In this document: in pieces, positions 25,703 to 33,947 of the stretch | Layout of the letters: the number at the start of each line of letters is the position of its first letter | Numbering within the stretch: the stretch's first letter is position 1 | Assembly (NCBI RefSeq): GCF_017982655.1 | Contig: NZ_JABXYX010000031.1 | Span: 1-64,000, forward strand | Reading direction: 5' to 3' | DNA length: 64,000 nucleotides | From: Brasilonema sp. CT11 | GTDB taxonomy: Bacteria; Cyanobacteriota; Cyanobacteriia; Cyanobacteriales; Nostocaceae | Position numbers and translations under genes: made by a program | Notes under the pieces: model-generated | Seen by the model: only the letters and a program-made list of their open reading frames with translations | What the model was told of the DNA's origin: nothing | The model's database searches: none

Positions 25703-26605
25703 ATGAAAAACAACAATCGTCAAGTAAGTCGGATTATGAGTCGAAGAGAGGTACTTGCTTTATCCAGAGCAGCAGCAGGTGCAATGCTTGTTGTATGCAT
25801 ATCTAGAAAGTCCAGCCTTGCACAGGCAGAGTCGAGTACAGACGCAGCAGCATCATCTACAGCAGATTCTACAACGTTGCCGACCTGTGTCGTGAGTCCG
25901 CAGCAGACCGAAGGACCCTATTTCGTGGACGACAAGCTCAACCGCTCGGACATCCGCTCCGATCCGGCGAACGGTTCGGTGAAAGAAGGTGTGCCACTCC
26001 AACTAACGCTGCGCGTTTCTCAGGTTGGTAGTACTGGCTGCACGCCGCTTGCAAATGCCACCGTGGATATTTGGCACTGTGACGCACTAGGCGTCTATTC
26101 CGACGTGTCAGATCCAAGTTTCAATACCGTCGGGCAAAAGTTTCTGCGCGGCTATCAAGTGACAGATGCGGATGGAACCGTCCAGTTCACAACCAACTAT
26201 CCCGGTTGGTACCAAGGCAGAACAGTCCATATGCACTTTAAGGTTCGCACGGATGCGACATCAGGGCAGAGTTATGAGTTTACGTCACAGTTGTACTTTG
26301 ATGACTCGATCACAGATCAAGTACACGCACTCTCACCATACGCAAGCAAAGGACAACGCACGCTAAGGAATGCTGGAGACGGGATCTTCAGTAATGGTGG
26401 AGACCAATTATTGCTCGCGCTCACCCAAACAACCGATGGTTATGCAGCAACATTCAATATTGGGCTTAACATGGATTCGGCTTCAGATGGCGTGAACGGT
26501 ACTCCCAAGGCGACTCGTCAAAACCAAGCGCCGCCTGAACAAAGTACTGTACCGAACGAGACAGCACCCCCACAGCCTCCTGAGAAACTTCCCGCTTCCG
26601 TGTAA
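25703..26605 (+). CDS. Secreted intradiol ring-cleavage dioxygenase-like protein
   Basis: 300-residue exported protein. The N-terminal MSRREVLALSRAAAGAML resembles a Tat leader with imperfect RR motif. The core matches the intradiol dioxygenase fold: QQTEGPYFVDD, DIWHCDALGVYSD, YPGWYQGRTVHMHFKV. The candidate non-haem Fe(III) ligands are Tyr in GVYSD, Tyr in PGWY and the two His of HMH, all present. The C-terminal 45 residues are low-complexity (QAPPEQSTVPNETAPPQPPEK). Exported members are of uncertain substrate; aromatic or protocatechuate-like compounds are possible. Preceded by predicted operator copy 2 and followed by a hairpin terminator. Confidence 0.87.
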   Translation: MKNNNRQVSRIMSRREVLALSRAAAGAMLVVCISRKSSLAQAESSTDAAASSTADSTTLPTCVVSPQQTEGPYFVDDKLNRSDIRSDPANGSVKEGVPLQLTLRVSQVGSTGCTPLANATVDIWHCDALGVYSDVSDPSFNTVGQKFLRGYQVTDADGTVQFTTNYPGWYQGRTVHMHFKVRTDATSGQSYEFTSQLYFDDSITDQVHALSPYASKGQRTLRNAGDGIFSNGGDQLLLALTQTTDGYAATFNIGLNMDSASDGVNGTPKATRQNQAPPEQSTVPNETAPPQPPEKLPASV

Positions 26606-26794
26606 CTGCGCGATACGCGGAGCGTCAAGCGTATGCACAAAGCGCACGCAAAGCGCCGAGAGTGCCTGTCTGCAGGACTTACGGCTTATCGCCCAAAGCC
26701 CAACGCTGAAGGCGATATCGCAATAAAGCTACTTTACGCTCCGATCCGGCTGCGCCAGATTGCGCTACATTTTTTCTAGTGAGTTACAAACTCT

Positions 26795-26826
26795 AAAGGC
26801 TTAGCACTGTCAAGCCTTTTCTATTT
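26795..26826 (+). terminator. Rho-independent terminator candidate
   Basis: aaaggctt (26795-26802) pairs with aagccttt (26812-26819), a 9-nt loop, followed by a T-rich tctatttt. It lies 190 nt after the dioxygenase gene and just before the cytochrome start. The preceding 26606-26790 consists of GC-rich repeat-like sequence. Confidence 0.5.
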
Positions 26827-26837
26827 TCTAGCAATTA

Positions 26838-27425
26838 ATGGTCTTTATGCCAAACACCCCAACTCCCTTGAAACGACGATTAAATGATGCGTTTGGGCGG
26901 TTATGGAAACTGCATTGGGTGATGGCGGCTTGTTTTGTTGTCATCTACTTGCTTGGTATGGTGATGGCTCGCTTGCCGCGTGAAGTTTTCTTTAGAGGCT
27001 CTTTGTATAACGTCCATAAGTCATTTGGTGTATTAGTTCTTGGTTTGCTGCTCTTGAGGGTTTTTACCCTGCTGCAAGTTATGGCAAAAAAGTATCTCAA
27101 GCGCAGTCCCAGACTGACACCCCACTGGATAAAGACCTTTTCTCTCCATTTAGTGCTTTATCTGCTGATGCTGATTGTTCCAATCAGCGGCATTTTTTTA
27201 TCAAACACAGGTGGGCATGAAATTCCGTTCTTTTTTGTGACATTGCCCAATTGGTTTGAGGAGAATCCTTCTGTTGGTGCGATTGCTCACGATCTGCACT
27301 TCTGGCTATCGTACACTTTGCTGGCACTGGTTGTCCTACATATAATTGAACAACGTCAGTTTCTCCGTAGAACCTGGAAACGAACTTTCAAGGATAACAG
27401 TACAAAACAAATTACAAAATTGTAA
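26838..27425 (+). CDS. Cytochrome b561-type membrane protein
   Basis: 195-residue integral membrane protein with four predicted helices (about 28-47, 64-82, 102-122, 155-175). Candidate haem-ligand histidines are in KLHWVMAA, NVHKSFG, FSLHLVLY and LHFWLSYTLLALVVLHII. This pattern matches the bacterial b561/YodB family that passes electrons across the membrane, for example to superoxide or quinones. Start ATG 26838, or 26847 (MPNTPT); neither has a clear ribosome site. The stop codon TAA lies inside operator copy 3, so gene end and regulatory site overlap. Confidence 0.85.
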   Translation: MVFMPNTPTPLKRRLNDAFGRLWKLHWVMAACFVVIYLLGMVMARLPREVFFRGSLYNVHKSFGVLVLGLLLLRVFTLLQVMAKKYLKRSPRLTPHWIKTFSLHLVLYLLMLIVPISGIFLSNTGGHEIPFFFVTLPNWFEENPSVGAIAHDLHFWLSYTLLALVVLHIIEQRQFLRRTWKRTFKDNSTKQITKL

Positions 27426-27472
27426 TTTACACAAAGGGCAAGCTGTCATGTTGTGCTGCTGTAATTAAAAGT
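27409..27472 (+). promoter_or_regulatory. Predicted operator-promoter copy 3
   Basis: The dyad ATTACA-AAAT-TGTAAT (27412-27427) overlaps the cytochrome stop codon. The -35-like CTGTCA is at 27444-27449 and the -10-like TAAAAG at 27467-27472 after 17 nt. Spacing equals copies 1 and 2. It precedes the HlyD/permease unit, whose first gene starts at 27583. Confidence 0.55.
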
Positions 27473-27582
27473 ATCAACTCCTTGTAGTTTCAATACAACG
27501 AAGCAAAAGCGATACTCCCTCCGGGAGGCGCACAAAGCACGAACGTAATAACTTTGTTTACACTCAAGGTGGAAAGCAGCCT

Positions 27583-29136
27583 ATGACACTTGATTCTCCC
27601 CAACCAACGACTACATTCAAGCCTTCAGGAAAAGGCTTGATGAAAGACAAGCTAAGCAAGTGGCTGATGGGGTTACTCATTCTTAGTTCACTGACGGGGG
27701 GTGGATACCTTGTTTACCATCAGACGGTGATTTCCTCCGCTCAGGAAGCTAGAAGCAAAATGCAAACAGTTCCAGTCCAGCGAGAAACCTTACCCATCAC
27801 CATCTCAGCCAACGGCATCATTGAAGCCAAACAATCAACGAACGTCAGCCCCAAAAGCTCTGGACGGCTAAAGAGCTTACTGGTGGATGAAGGTGACTCT
27901 GTAAAAGCAGGGCAAATCCTGGCATACATGGATGACTCAAACCTCCAAGGACAACTGATTCAAACACGGGGATCTCTTGCTGCTGCCCAGGCGAACTTAC
28001 AAAAAGCAATAGCAGGGAATCGCCCTCAAGATATTGCTCAAGCACAGGCACAATTAGAAGAAGCCCAAGCGAATCTGCAAAAGGGAATAGCAGGGAATCG
28101 CCCTCAAGATATTGCTCAAGCACAGGCACGCTTAAAAAGCGCTCAAGCAAGTTTAACAAAAGCCGAAGATGATTTCCAGCGCAATCAGCAACTATACAAT
28201 GCTGGTGCCATTTCGCTTCAAACTGTAAACCAAAAACGTGCGGACAAGGACAGCGCCCAAGCTGCGGTAAATGAAGCGCAGCAAGCGCTGGCATTGCAAA
28301 AAGCAGGATCACGCACCGAAGATATTGAGCAATTAAAGGCGGTGGTGGAGCAAAGACAGCAAGCTTTAGCACTGCTGAAAGCGGGAAACCGCCAAGAAGA
28401 TATTGACTCTGCACGCGCTCAGGTGGTTCAGCAGCAGGGCAGCCTGAAAACGATTCAAACACAAATTCAAGACATGGTCATTCGTGCCCCATTTAGTGGG
28501 ATTGTGACTTCCAAGTATTCCGATCCGGGTGATTTCGTGACACCTACAACATCCGGGAGTGAGGTTTCGGGATCAACCTCTTCTTCGATTTTGTCGCTGG
28601 CATCAAATTATCAGGTTGTGGCAAATGTTCCCGAAACCGATATTAGCAAAATTAAGATTGGGCAATCGGTAACAATCACAGCCGATGCGTATCCTGATAA
28701 AACCTTTCAGGGGAAAGTTGCCCAGGTTGCAGCTCAGGCAACGGTGACATCCAACGTCACCAGCCTTAAAGTAAGAGTAGATCTCACCGATCCTGAAACT
28801 CTTTTGCTTCCTAGCATGAATGTCGATGCGAAATTCAATGCAGGGAATTTAAACAATGTACTTGTTGTACCAACGGTGGCGATCGCCCGTCAGGAAAATG
28901 GCACTGGAGTGCGGGTACTTACAGAAACCGGTAGGACTCGATTTGTGCCAATTCAAACCGGATTGACCGTGGGTAACAAAACCGAAGTGCGCTCCGGTTT
29001 AGAGGGAAATGAAAAAGTTCTGGTGAGTGCGCCACGAGGTTCCAACAGGGACAGGAACTCTAGTAACAGGGGCGGTCGTTCTGGCGGTATGGGCGGTGGT
29101 TATGGCGGCATGGGTGGTCGTCGCGGTGGTTTTTAA
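27583..29136 (+). CDS. HlyD/MacA-type periplasmic adaptor of an efflux system
   Basis: 517-residue membrane-fusion protein. An N-terminal anchor (LMGLLILSSLTGGGYLVYH, about 29-47) is followed by the biotinyl-lipoyl half-motif SGRLKSLLVDEGDSVKAGQILAYMD. A long coiled-coil hairpin (about 125-290) contains two near-identical 26-residue repeats (LQKxIAGNRPQDIAQAQAxL) and two related ones. The second lipoyl half (DMVIRAPFSGIVTSKYSDPGDFV) and beta-barrel come next. The C-terminus is glycine-rich (GGRSGGMGGGYGGMGG). It links an inner-membrane transporter to an outer-membrane channel. It lies 27 nt upstream of the permease gene and follows operator copy 3. Confidence 0.92.
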   Translation: MTLDSPQPTTTFKPSGKGLMKDKLSKWLMGLLILSSLTGGGYLVYHQTVISSAQEARSKMQTVPVQRETLPITISANGIIEAKQSTNVSPKSSGRLKSLLVDEGDSVKAGQILAYMDDSNLQGQLIQTRGSLAAAQANLQKAIAGNRPQDIAQAQAQLEEAQANLQKGIAGNRPQDIAQAQARLKSAQASLTKAEDDFQRNQQLYNAGAISLQTVNQKRADKDSAQAAVNEAQQALALQKAGSRTEDIEQLKAVVEQRQQALALLKAGNRQEDIDSARAQVVQQQGSLKTIQTQIQDMVIRAPFSGIVTSKYSDPGDFVTPTTSGSEVSGSTSSSILSLASNYQVVANVPETDISKIKIGQSVTITADAYPDKTFQGKVAQVAAQATVTSNVTSLKVRVDLTDPETLLLPSMNVDAKFNAGNLNNVLVVPTVAIARQENGTGVRVLTETGRTRFVPIQTGLTVGNKTEVRSGLEGNEKVLVSAPRGSNRDRNSSNRGGRSGGMGGGYGGMGGRRGGF

Positions 29137-29163
29137 ACTTGATTTTACAAACGAGGTTTAGCA

Positions 29164-30468
29164 ATGACAAAATCACGTGAGCGCAAACCACTGGTTAAAC
29201 AGGCATCTGCTCTGGTTGGGAGTTCATCAGTGTCCCTACCTGAAATTCTGTCGATGGCTCTAGAGGCACTGTGGAGTAATAAACTCCGCACCCTGCTAAC
29301 CATGTTAGGCGTGATCATTGGAATTACGGCAGTAATCGCCGTTACCGCGATCGGTCAAGGCACCCAAAAGTCAACCGAGCAACAATTACAATCACTGGGA
29401 ACTGATATTTTGCAAGTGCAATCGGGTGCAGCCAGAAGTGGCGGAGTCCGGCAGGGCAGTGGTAGTGCTACGACATTAACCCTAGAAGATGCTCAGGCGA
29501 TCGCGCAAGAAGTTTTAGGTGTTGACCGGGTGTCTGCTTTCCTACAACAAAATTCCCAAGTCGTTTATGCCGGAAACAACGACTCGATGACCATTATTGG
29601 AACTGATATTAATTATCCAGATGTACGAAACACGCATCCTCAAACAGGTAGATTTTTCAGTCAGGAGGAAGTCGATTCCGCGAAAGCTGTGGCGATATTG
29701 GGTCCCACCGCACGAGATGAACTGCTGGGAACAGGAAGCAACGCAGAAGGCGCACAAATCCGTATCGCCGGAGAAACCTATGATGTAATTGGCGTTATGG
29801 AGACGAAGGGAGCGCAAGGTCCACAAAACCCGGATGAACAAATTTATATCCCGCTGACCAATATGTCTGCCCGGTTAGTGGGAAACAACGCTGTCAAGGG
29901 ACTTGCCATCCGAGGAATTTATGTCAAAGTCAAAAGCCAGGATCTGCTAGATGCTGCCCAGTATCAAACTACCAATCTGTTGCGGGTACGACACGGCATT
30001 TTTCCCGAAAAAGGAGAAACGGATGATTTTCGGACTGTGAATTCAGCCGATATCATCGAAACGCTCACCAGTACATCTAAGCTTTTTACCGTGATGATAG
30101 TGGCAGTTGCTGGAATTTCTTTAATTGTTGGCGGCATTGGCATTGCCAATATCATGCTTGTGTCAGTGGTCGAACGGACACGGGAAATCGGGATTCGTAA
30201 AGCGATTGGAGCGACTGGTACTGCCATCTTGACGCAGTTTTTAGCTGAGGCAGTGGTGATTGCAATAATGGGAGGGGTTGTTGGTATATGCCTTGGAGTT
30301 GCGATCGCCTTCGCAGCCTCAAACCTGTTCAAATTTCCCTTTGTAATTTCGCCCTGGTCGATTGTATTCGGCTTTGGTTTAACATTTGTGATTGGACTGC
30401 TGGCTGGCGTCATCCCAGCTCGCAATGCTGCTAGACTTGACCCAATCACCGCACTGAGGAGTGATTAG
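29164..30468 (+). CDS. MacB/FtsX-type ABC transporter permease
   Basis: 434-residue permease. TM1 (LRTLLTMLGVIIGITAVIAVTAIG) follows the MALEALWSNKLRTLL start, a large periplasmic MacB_PCD domain comes next (about 75-300), then the FtsX core with three helices and the ERTREIGIRKAIGAT cytoplasmic loop that contacts the ATPase. No ATP-binding domain is fused, and none is encoded before or after it in the window, although such units usually carry one. It probably borrows an ATPase from elsewhere. Cotranscribed with the HlyD gene. Confidence 0.92.
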   Translation: MTKSRERKPLVKQASALVGSSSVSLPEILSMALEALWSNKLRTLLTMLGVIIGITAVIAVTAIGQGTQKSTEQQLQSLGTDILQVQSGAARSGGVRQGSGSATTLTLEDAQAIAQEVLGVDRVSAFLQQNSQVVYAGNNDSMTIIGTDINYPDVRNTHPQTGRFFSQEEVDSAKAVAILGPTARDELLGTGSNAEGAQIRIAGETYDVIGVMETKGAQGPQNPDEQIYIPLTNMSARLVGNNAVKGLAIRGIYVKVKSQDLLDAAQYQTTNLLRVRHGIFPEKGETDDFRTVNSADIIETLTSTSKLFTVMIVAVAGISLIVGGIGIANIMLVSVVERTREIGIRKAIGATGTAILTQFLAEAVVIAIMGGVVGICLGVAIAFAASNLFKFPFVISPWSIVFGFGLTFVIGLLAGVIPARNAARLDPITALRSD

Positions 30469-30865
30469 GAGAAGAAGAAGCAGAATTCACGTCAAAGATG
30501 GTTGATGTAGCAACTGACGGAAATAGTTTATATGCATATTTTGAGTTTTATGCCAATAAAAAAATACTAATATTATTTTTCATTCAAAAAACGCTCTGGG
30601 CGAAAAAGGGCGAGAAGCTGGAGGCTTGACGCTACGCGTATCCCATTCTGCTTAACACATGAAGAATTTCTGACAATTCTATCTACTTAAGTCCGAACTT
30701 CTTTTTAAACGGAACAGGGGTGAGGTACAAGTCATGAATACAACTGAGTAAAAAACCTGTCAAAAAATTTCTCAGCAAACATGAGCTGTAACAAGCAGTA
30801 CTAATTTGCGCCTGAAAGTACGATAACTTAAATATTGCCATAAGTGTACTTCAGGCTACATCAAG
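30469..30865. other. Spacer upstream of ntcB
   Basis: No gene seen. A GC-rich repeat-like stretch (gggcgagaagctggaggcttgacgctacgcg) lies at about 30605-30645. The last 150 nt is AT-rich and should hold the ntcB promoter. I found no clear GTA-N8-TAC NtcA box. Confidence 0.35.
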
Positions 30866-31822
30866 ATGCGACTAGAGCAGTTGCAAGCCTTTCTGGCGAT
30901 CGCAGAAACTGGAAGCTTTCAAGGTGCATCACGAAAACGCGGTGTCACCCAATCGACTGTTAGTCGGCAAATTCAAGCATTAGAAGAAGATTTGGGGTTA
31001 GAACTTTTTCACAGAACAAGTCAAGCAAAGCTGACATTGGCGGGGGAACGCTTGCTACCTCGTGCCCAAAAAATATGCCAAGAGTGGCAAAGTGCGACAC
31101 AGGAAATAGCTGATTTATTAGCAGGAAAACAGCCAGAACTTTGTGTCGCAGCAATTCACTCACTATGTGCTTATTACCTACCACCAGTTTTGCAAAAATT
31201 TTGTCATGATTATCCACAAGTCCAATTGCGGGTGACATCGCTAGGAAGCGATCGCGCCTTAAAAGTCCTCAAAGATGGACTCGTGGATTTGGCAATCGTC
31301 ATGAATAATCGCTTCTTATGCGCTGGCAAAGAAATGCTAGTAGAAGTGCTGTATGATGAACCAATAGAAGTTTTAGTCGCAAAAGACCATCCGTTAGCAC
31401 AATATGAACGCATCCCTTGGTCGGAACTCACTCGTTATCCGCAAGTCGTATTTAAGGATGGTTATGGGATGCAACGCCTCATACAAGATAGATTTGAACG
31501 GTTAGAAACCACATTGCATGCGGCTTTAGAAGTGAATACTCTAGATGCTTTCCGGGGAGTCGTGCGCCAAGGGGAACTTGTGGCTATGCTACCACAGTCG
31601 GCACTAGTTGAAGCACGTATTGACCCTAGCCTTGCAGTTCGTTCCCTAGCCTGCAACACTAACAGTAATAGTTCTTCACCTGACAGTTCTAGTTTGACTC
31701 GGCAGGTGGTTATGGTTACAACTCAAGACCGACTTCAGATTCCTCCTATCAAGCATTTTTGGCAGTTGGTTAGGGACAATGTACCACCACAATTGGATTC
31801 TTTAGTAAAGTCGGCTTGTTAG
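30866..31822 (+). CDS. ntcB: LysR-type regulator, probable NtcB
   Basis: 318-residue LysR-family regulator. The N-terminal winged HTH is RLEQLQAFLAIAETGSFQGASRKRGVTQSTVSRQIQALEEDLGLELFHR. A periplasmic-binding-protein-like effector domain covers about 90-300. In Anabaena sp. PCC 7120, ntcB and cnaT are neighbours, and both are needed for expression of the nitrate-assimilation (nir) genes. Here the next chromosomal gene past an IS200/IS605 insertion is a cnaT homologue, which favours NtcB over CmpR or RbcR. The nir genes themselves are not in the window. Confidence 0.8.
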   Translation: MRLEQLQAFLAIAETGSFQGASRKRGVTQSTVSRQIQALEEDLGLELFHRTSQAKLTLAGERLLPRAQKICQEWQSATQEIADLLAGKQPELCVAAIHSLCAYYLPPVLQKFCHDYPQVQLRVTSLGSDRALKVLKDGLVDLAIVMNNRFLCAGKEMLVEVLYDEPIEVLVAKDHPLAQYERIPWSELTRYPQVVFKDGYGMQRLIQDRFERLETTLHAALEVNTLDAFRGVVRQGELVAMLPQSALVEARIDPSLAVRSLACNTNSNSSSPDSSSLTRQVVMVTTQDRLQIPPIKHFWQLVRDNVPPQLDSLVKSAC

Positions 31823-31988
31823 CTTCTTCGCCGTAAGCCCCGCGCTATAACGGTATTCCGTTTAGCGTCGGGATATAAGGCGGGGGATGAGGAAGATATC
31901 CCCGACCTATGCTGAGTGCCAGTTAAGCGCGGAAGTGGGATAGCTGACGAATTCCCAGTTATCGTGCTCACAAACCAACACCCGAAGT

Positions 31989-32399
31989 TTAATTCGGTTT
32001 GTTTTGAGACTCCACGTATTTCTTCAATGTTTCAACAGTTACACCACCACAAGAAGCAATAAAGTACGACCCGTTCCAAAGCACGTCCTTGTGGTAAAAC
32101 CGATTAACTCTGTCAGGAAATTCTTTGCGTAGATAACGACTAGTTACAGTTTTAAGATTGTTGATAAATTTGGGTAACTCAGTTTGTGGAGTGTAACGAA
32201 AAAGAAGATGCACGTGGTCTTCCTCTGCGTTAAAATCAATCACTTCACAATCCCATTTGGACAGCAATCCGTTTAAAATTTCCCTTAACCTATCAATCAT
32301 TTGACCTGTAAAAACAGGTTTTCGGGATTTTGTTGTCAACACTAAATGGGCTTTAAGGTCTGAAACTCCTCTGGCACGAGAAATAAAAGCATCTGACAT
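31989..32399 (-). CDS. tnpA: IS200/IS605 TnpA (Y1 HUH transposase)
   Basis: 136-residue single-strand transposase. The HUH metal motif is in EEDHVHLLF (His-Val-His, about 62-64). The catalytic Tyr is in VETLKKYVESQ near the C-terminus. Length and motifs are complete, so the protein appears active. It cuts and joins hairpin-marked ends as single-stranded DNA. Divergent from tnpB with a 71-nt gap. Start ATG 32399. Confidence 0.9.
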   Translation of the reverse strand: MSDAFISRARGVSDLKAHLVLTTKSRKPVFTGQMIDRLREILNGLLSKWDCEVIDFNAEEDHVHLLFRYTPQTELPKFINNLKTVTSRYLRKEFPDRVNRFYHKDVLWNGSYFIASCGGVTVETLKKYVESQNKPN

Positions 32400-32470
32400 A
32401 CTTGACGCTAAACAAAATGATATCTAAGATAGATACTAACACTAAAACAAATTGAGGAGGTGATTTTCCT

Positions 32471-33844
32471 TTGCTGCTTAACTATCAATACCGCGCTTAT
32501 CCCGACACTAATCAAGGGTTGCAATTCAACAGTTGGTTGCGTATCAGTCAGTATTGGTACAACAAGCAGCTTGGGGATAGATTCAGTTGGTATGAAAACA
32601 ACCGATGCAGTGTTGATTCGTGCCCATTAATTTGTTCACTGCCTGAGTTACGAGAAAACCCAGATTTTTACTCTCAGAAAAAACACTTACCAGTCATCAA
32701 GCAAGATTTGACTGTTGTTCAACATTCCGGCGAGTTGCTTGATTTCACATCAGTGCCGTCACAAACATTGCAAGATCTGTCTAAGCGAGTGGACTTGGCA
32801 TTTAAGCGCTTCCTAGCTGGGGACGGTAGTGGAAAACGTAGTGGGCGACCACGGTTCAAAAATTCAGCCCGTTACCGCACTTTGCGAATTGAAGGACAAG
32901 CTATAACCGTTGAAAGGATAGAGAAAGACTGGTTATTTTTGTCAGTCTCAAAGCTTAAAGGTTGGCTCAAAGTAAGATTACATCGTACACTACCAGATGG
33001 ATTTGTTCTCAAGAATATGTTGCTCACCAAAAAATCTAATGGGTGGTACGCAACTATTTGTTTGGAAGATCCAAATGTCCCAACCTTTAACCCAGATGAA
33101 GTTACTCCAACATGGGATAACACTCTGGGGATGGACGCGGTGTTGCATGAAGACGATTACTTGGCAACTTCAGAGGGGGTTAAGCTGCCTTCTTTGAAAT
33201 CTTTCAGGAAGTCTCAAAAGCGACTAGCGAATGTTCAACAACGCAAAGAGAAAAAGCGCAAAGGTAGTAAACCGCGCCGCAAACTTGGCTTACGCCAAGG
33301 ACGCGAACATCAACGTATTGCAAACGCAAGAAAGGATCACGCGTTCAAAACTGCTCATGCATTGGTGCGAACAGGAAAGAAAGTCTTTGTCCATGAGGAC
33401 TTAAACCTAAAAGCACTGTCAAAACGCAACAAAGCGAAACAAGACGAAGATGGTAAGTTTTTACCCAATGGTCAAGCAGCCAAGTCAGGTTTAAACAAAT
33501 CTTGGAATGATGCTGCTTTTGGGCAGTTTTTTACAATCCTAGAATACATAGCCGGGAAAGCTGGGGCTAGGATAATTGCAGTTAACCCTGCATACACATC
33601 TCAGTTACTCGCGTATCGTGACGAGTTTGTCTTTACTGACTGCGATATACGCTGTTACTGGGACGAACAATCTTGGCTTTTCGTTGACCGCGATATAAAC
33701 GCGGGAATCAATGTTAAGCGCGTTGGGCTGGAACTGTTCCCAACGATAAAACGCTGTAGAGGGAATCTAGTAGTGGTTAATTCTACTACTCATAGTACCT
33801 CAAAGGAAGTTCTAGCAGTGTTGCGAAACGCGCTAGAAGCCTAG
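32471..33844 (+). CDS. tnpB: TnpB, RNA-guided RuvC-like nuclease of IS200/IS605
   Basis: 457-residue TnpB. The start is TTG at 32471, supported by a near-consensus Shine-Dalgarno GAGGAGGTGA at about 32454-32463. RuvC residues: Asp in LGMDAVL, Glu in VHEDLNLKAL, Asp in VDRDINAGIN. The usual CxxC zinc finger between the last two is eroded: ...TSQLLAYRDEFVFTDCDIRCYWDEQ... keeps two cysteines. Family proteins cut DNA guided by an RNA made from the element's right end. Whether this copy is active with its altered finger is uncertain. The stop codon lies in the right-end hairpin. Confidence 0.88.
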   Translation: MLLNYQYRAYPDTNQGLQFNSWLRISQYWYNKQLGDRFSWYENNRCSVDSCPLICSLPELRENPDFYSQKKHLPVIKQDLTVVQHSGELLDFTSVPSQTLQDLSKRVDLAFKRFLAGDGSGKRSGRPRFKNSARYRTLRIEGQAITVERIEKDWLFLSVSKLKGWLKVRLHRTLPDGFVLKNMLLTKKSNGWYATICLEDPNVPTFNPDEVTPTWDNTLGMDAVLHEDDYLATSEGVKLPSLKSFRKSQKRLANVQQRKEKKRKGSKPRRKLGLRQGREHQRIANARKDHAFKTAHALVRTGKKVFVHEDLNLKALSKRNKAKQDEDGKFLPNGQAAKSGLNKSWNDAAFGQFFTILEYIAGKAGARIIAVNPAYTSQLLAYRDEFVFTDCDIRCYWDEQSWLFVDRDINAGINVKRVGLELFPTIKRCRGNLVVVNSTTHSTSKEVLAVLRNALEA

Positions 33845-33872
33845 ACCGACCTGAGTACAGGTACGGTCTAGG
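33840..33872 (+). other. IS200/IS605 right-end hairpin
   Basis: cctagaccg (33840-33848) pairs with cggtctagg (33864-33872). Inside it acctg pairs with caggt around the loop agta, with one bulged A. Its position at the tnpB stop fits a TnpA-recognised end and the 3' part of a guide RNA. Confidence 0.7.
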
Positions 33873-33947
33873 TAGTTCACCAGTTATAAGTCATGAGTCA
33901 TCTGTCATATGTCATTTGACTTTTGACAAACGACAAAGGACAAAAAT

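Larger units (their letters stand above)
31830..33880. mobile_element. IS200/IS605-family insertion sequence
   Basis: Divergent tnpA (Y1 transposase, minus) and tnpB (plus) are flanked by structured ends. On the left, the hairpin cgctataacgg-tatt-ccgtttagcg (31843-31867) and further GC-rich stems extend to about 31905. On the right is a 14-bp hairpin (33840-33872). Like other members it has no terminal inverted repeats or target duplication, so the borders are approximate. It occupies the spacer between ntcB and cnaT. Confidence 0.75.

Noticed and set aside
27845-28462. Minus-strand ORF of 205 residues with repeated VPVLEQYLEGD
   Set aside because: Antisense of the coiled-coil repeats in the HlyD adaptor.
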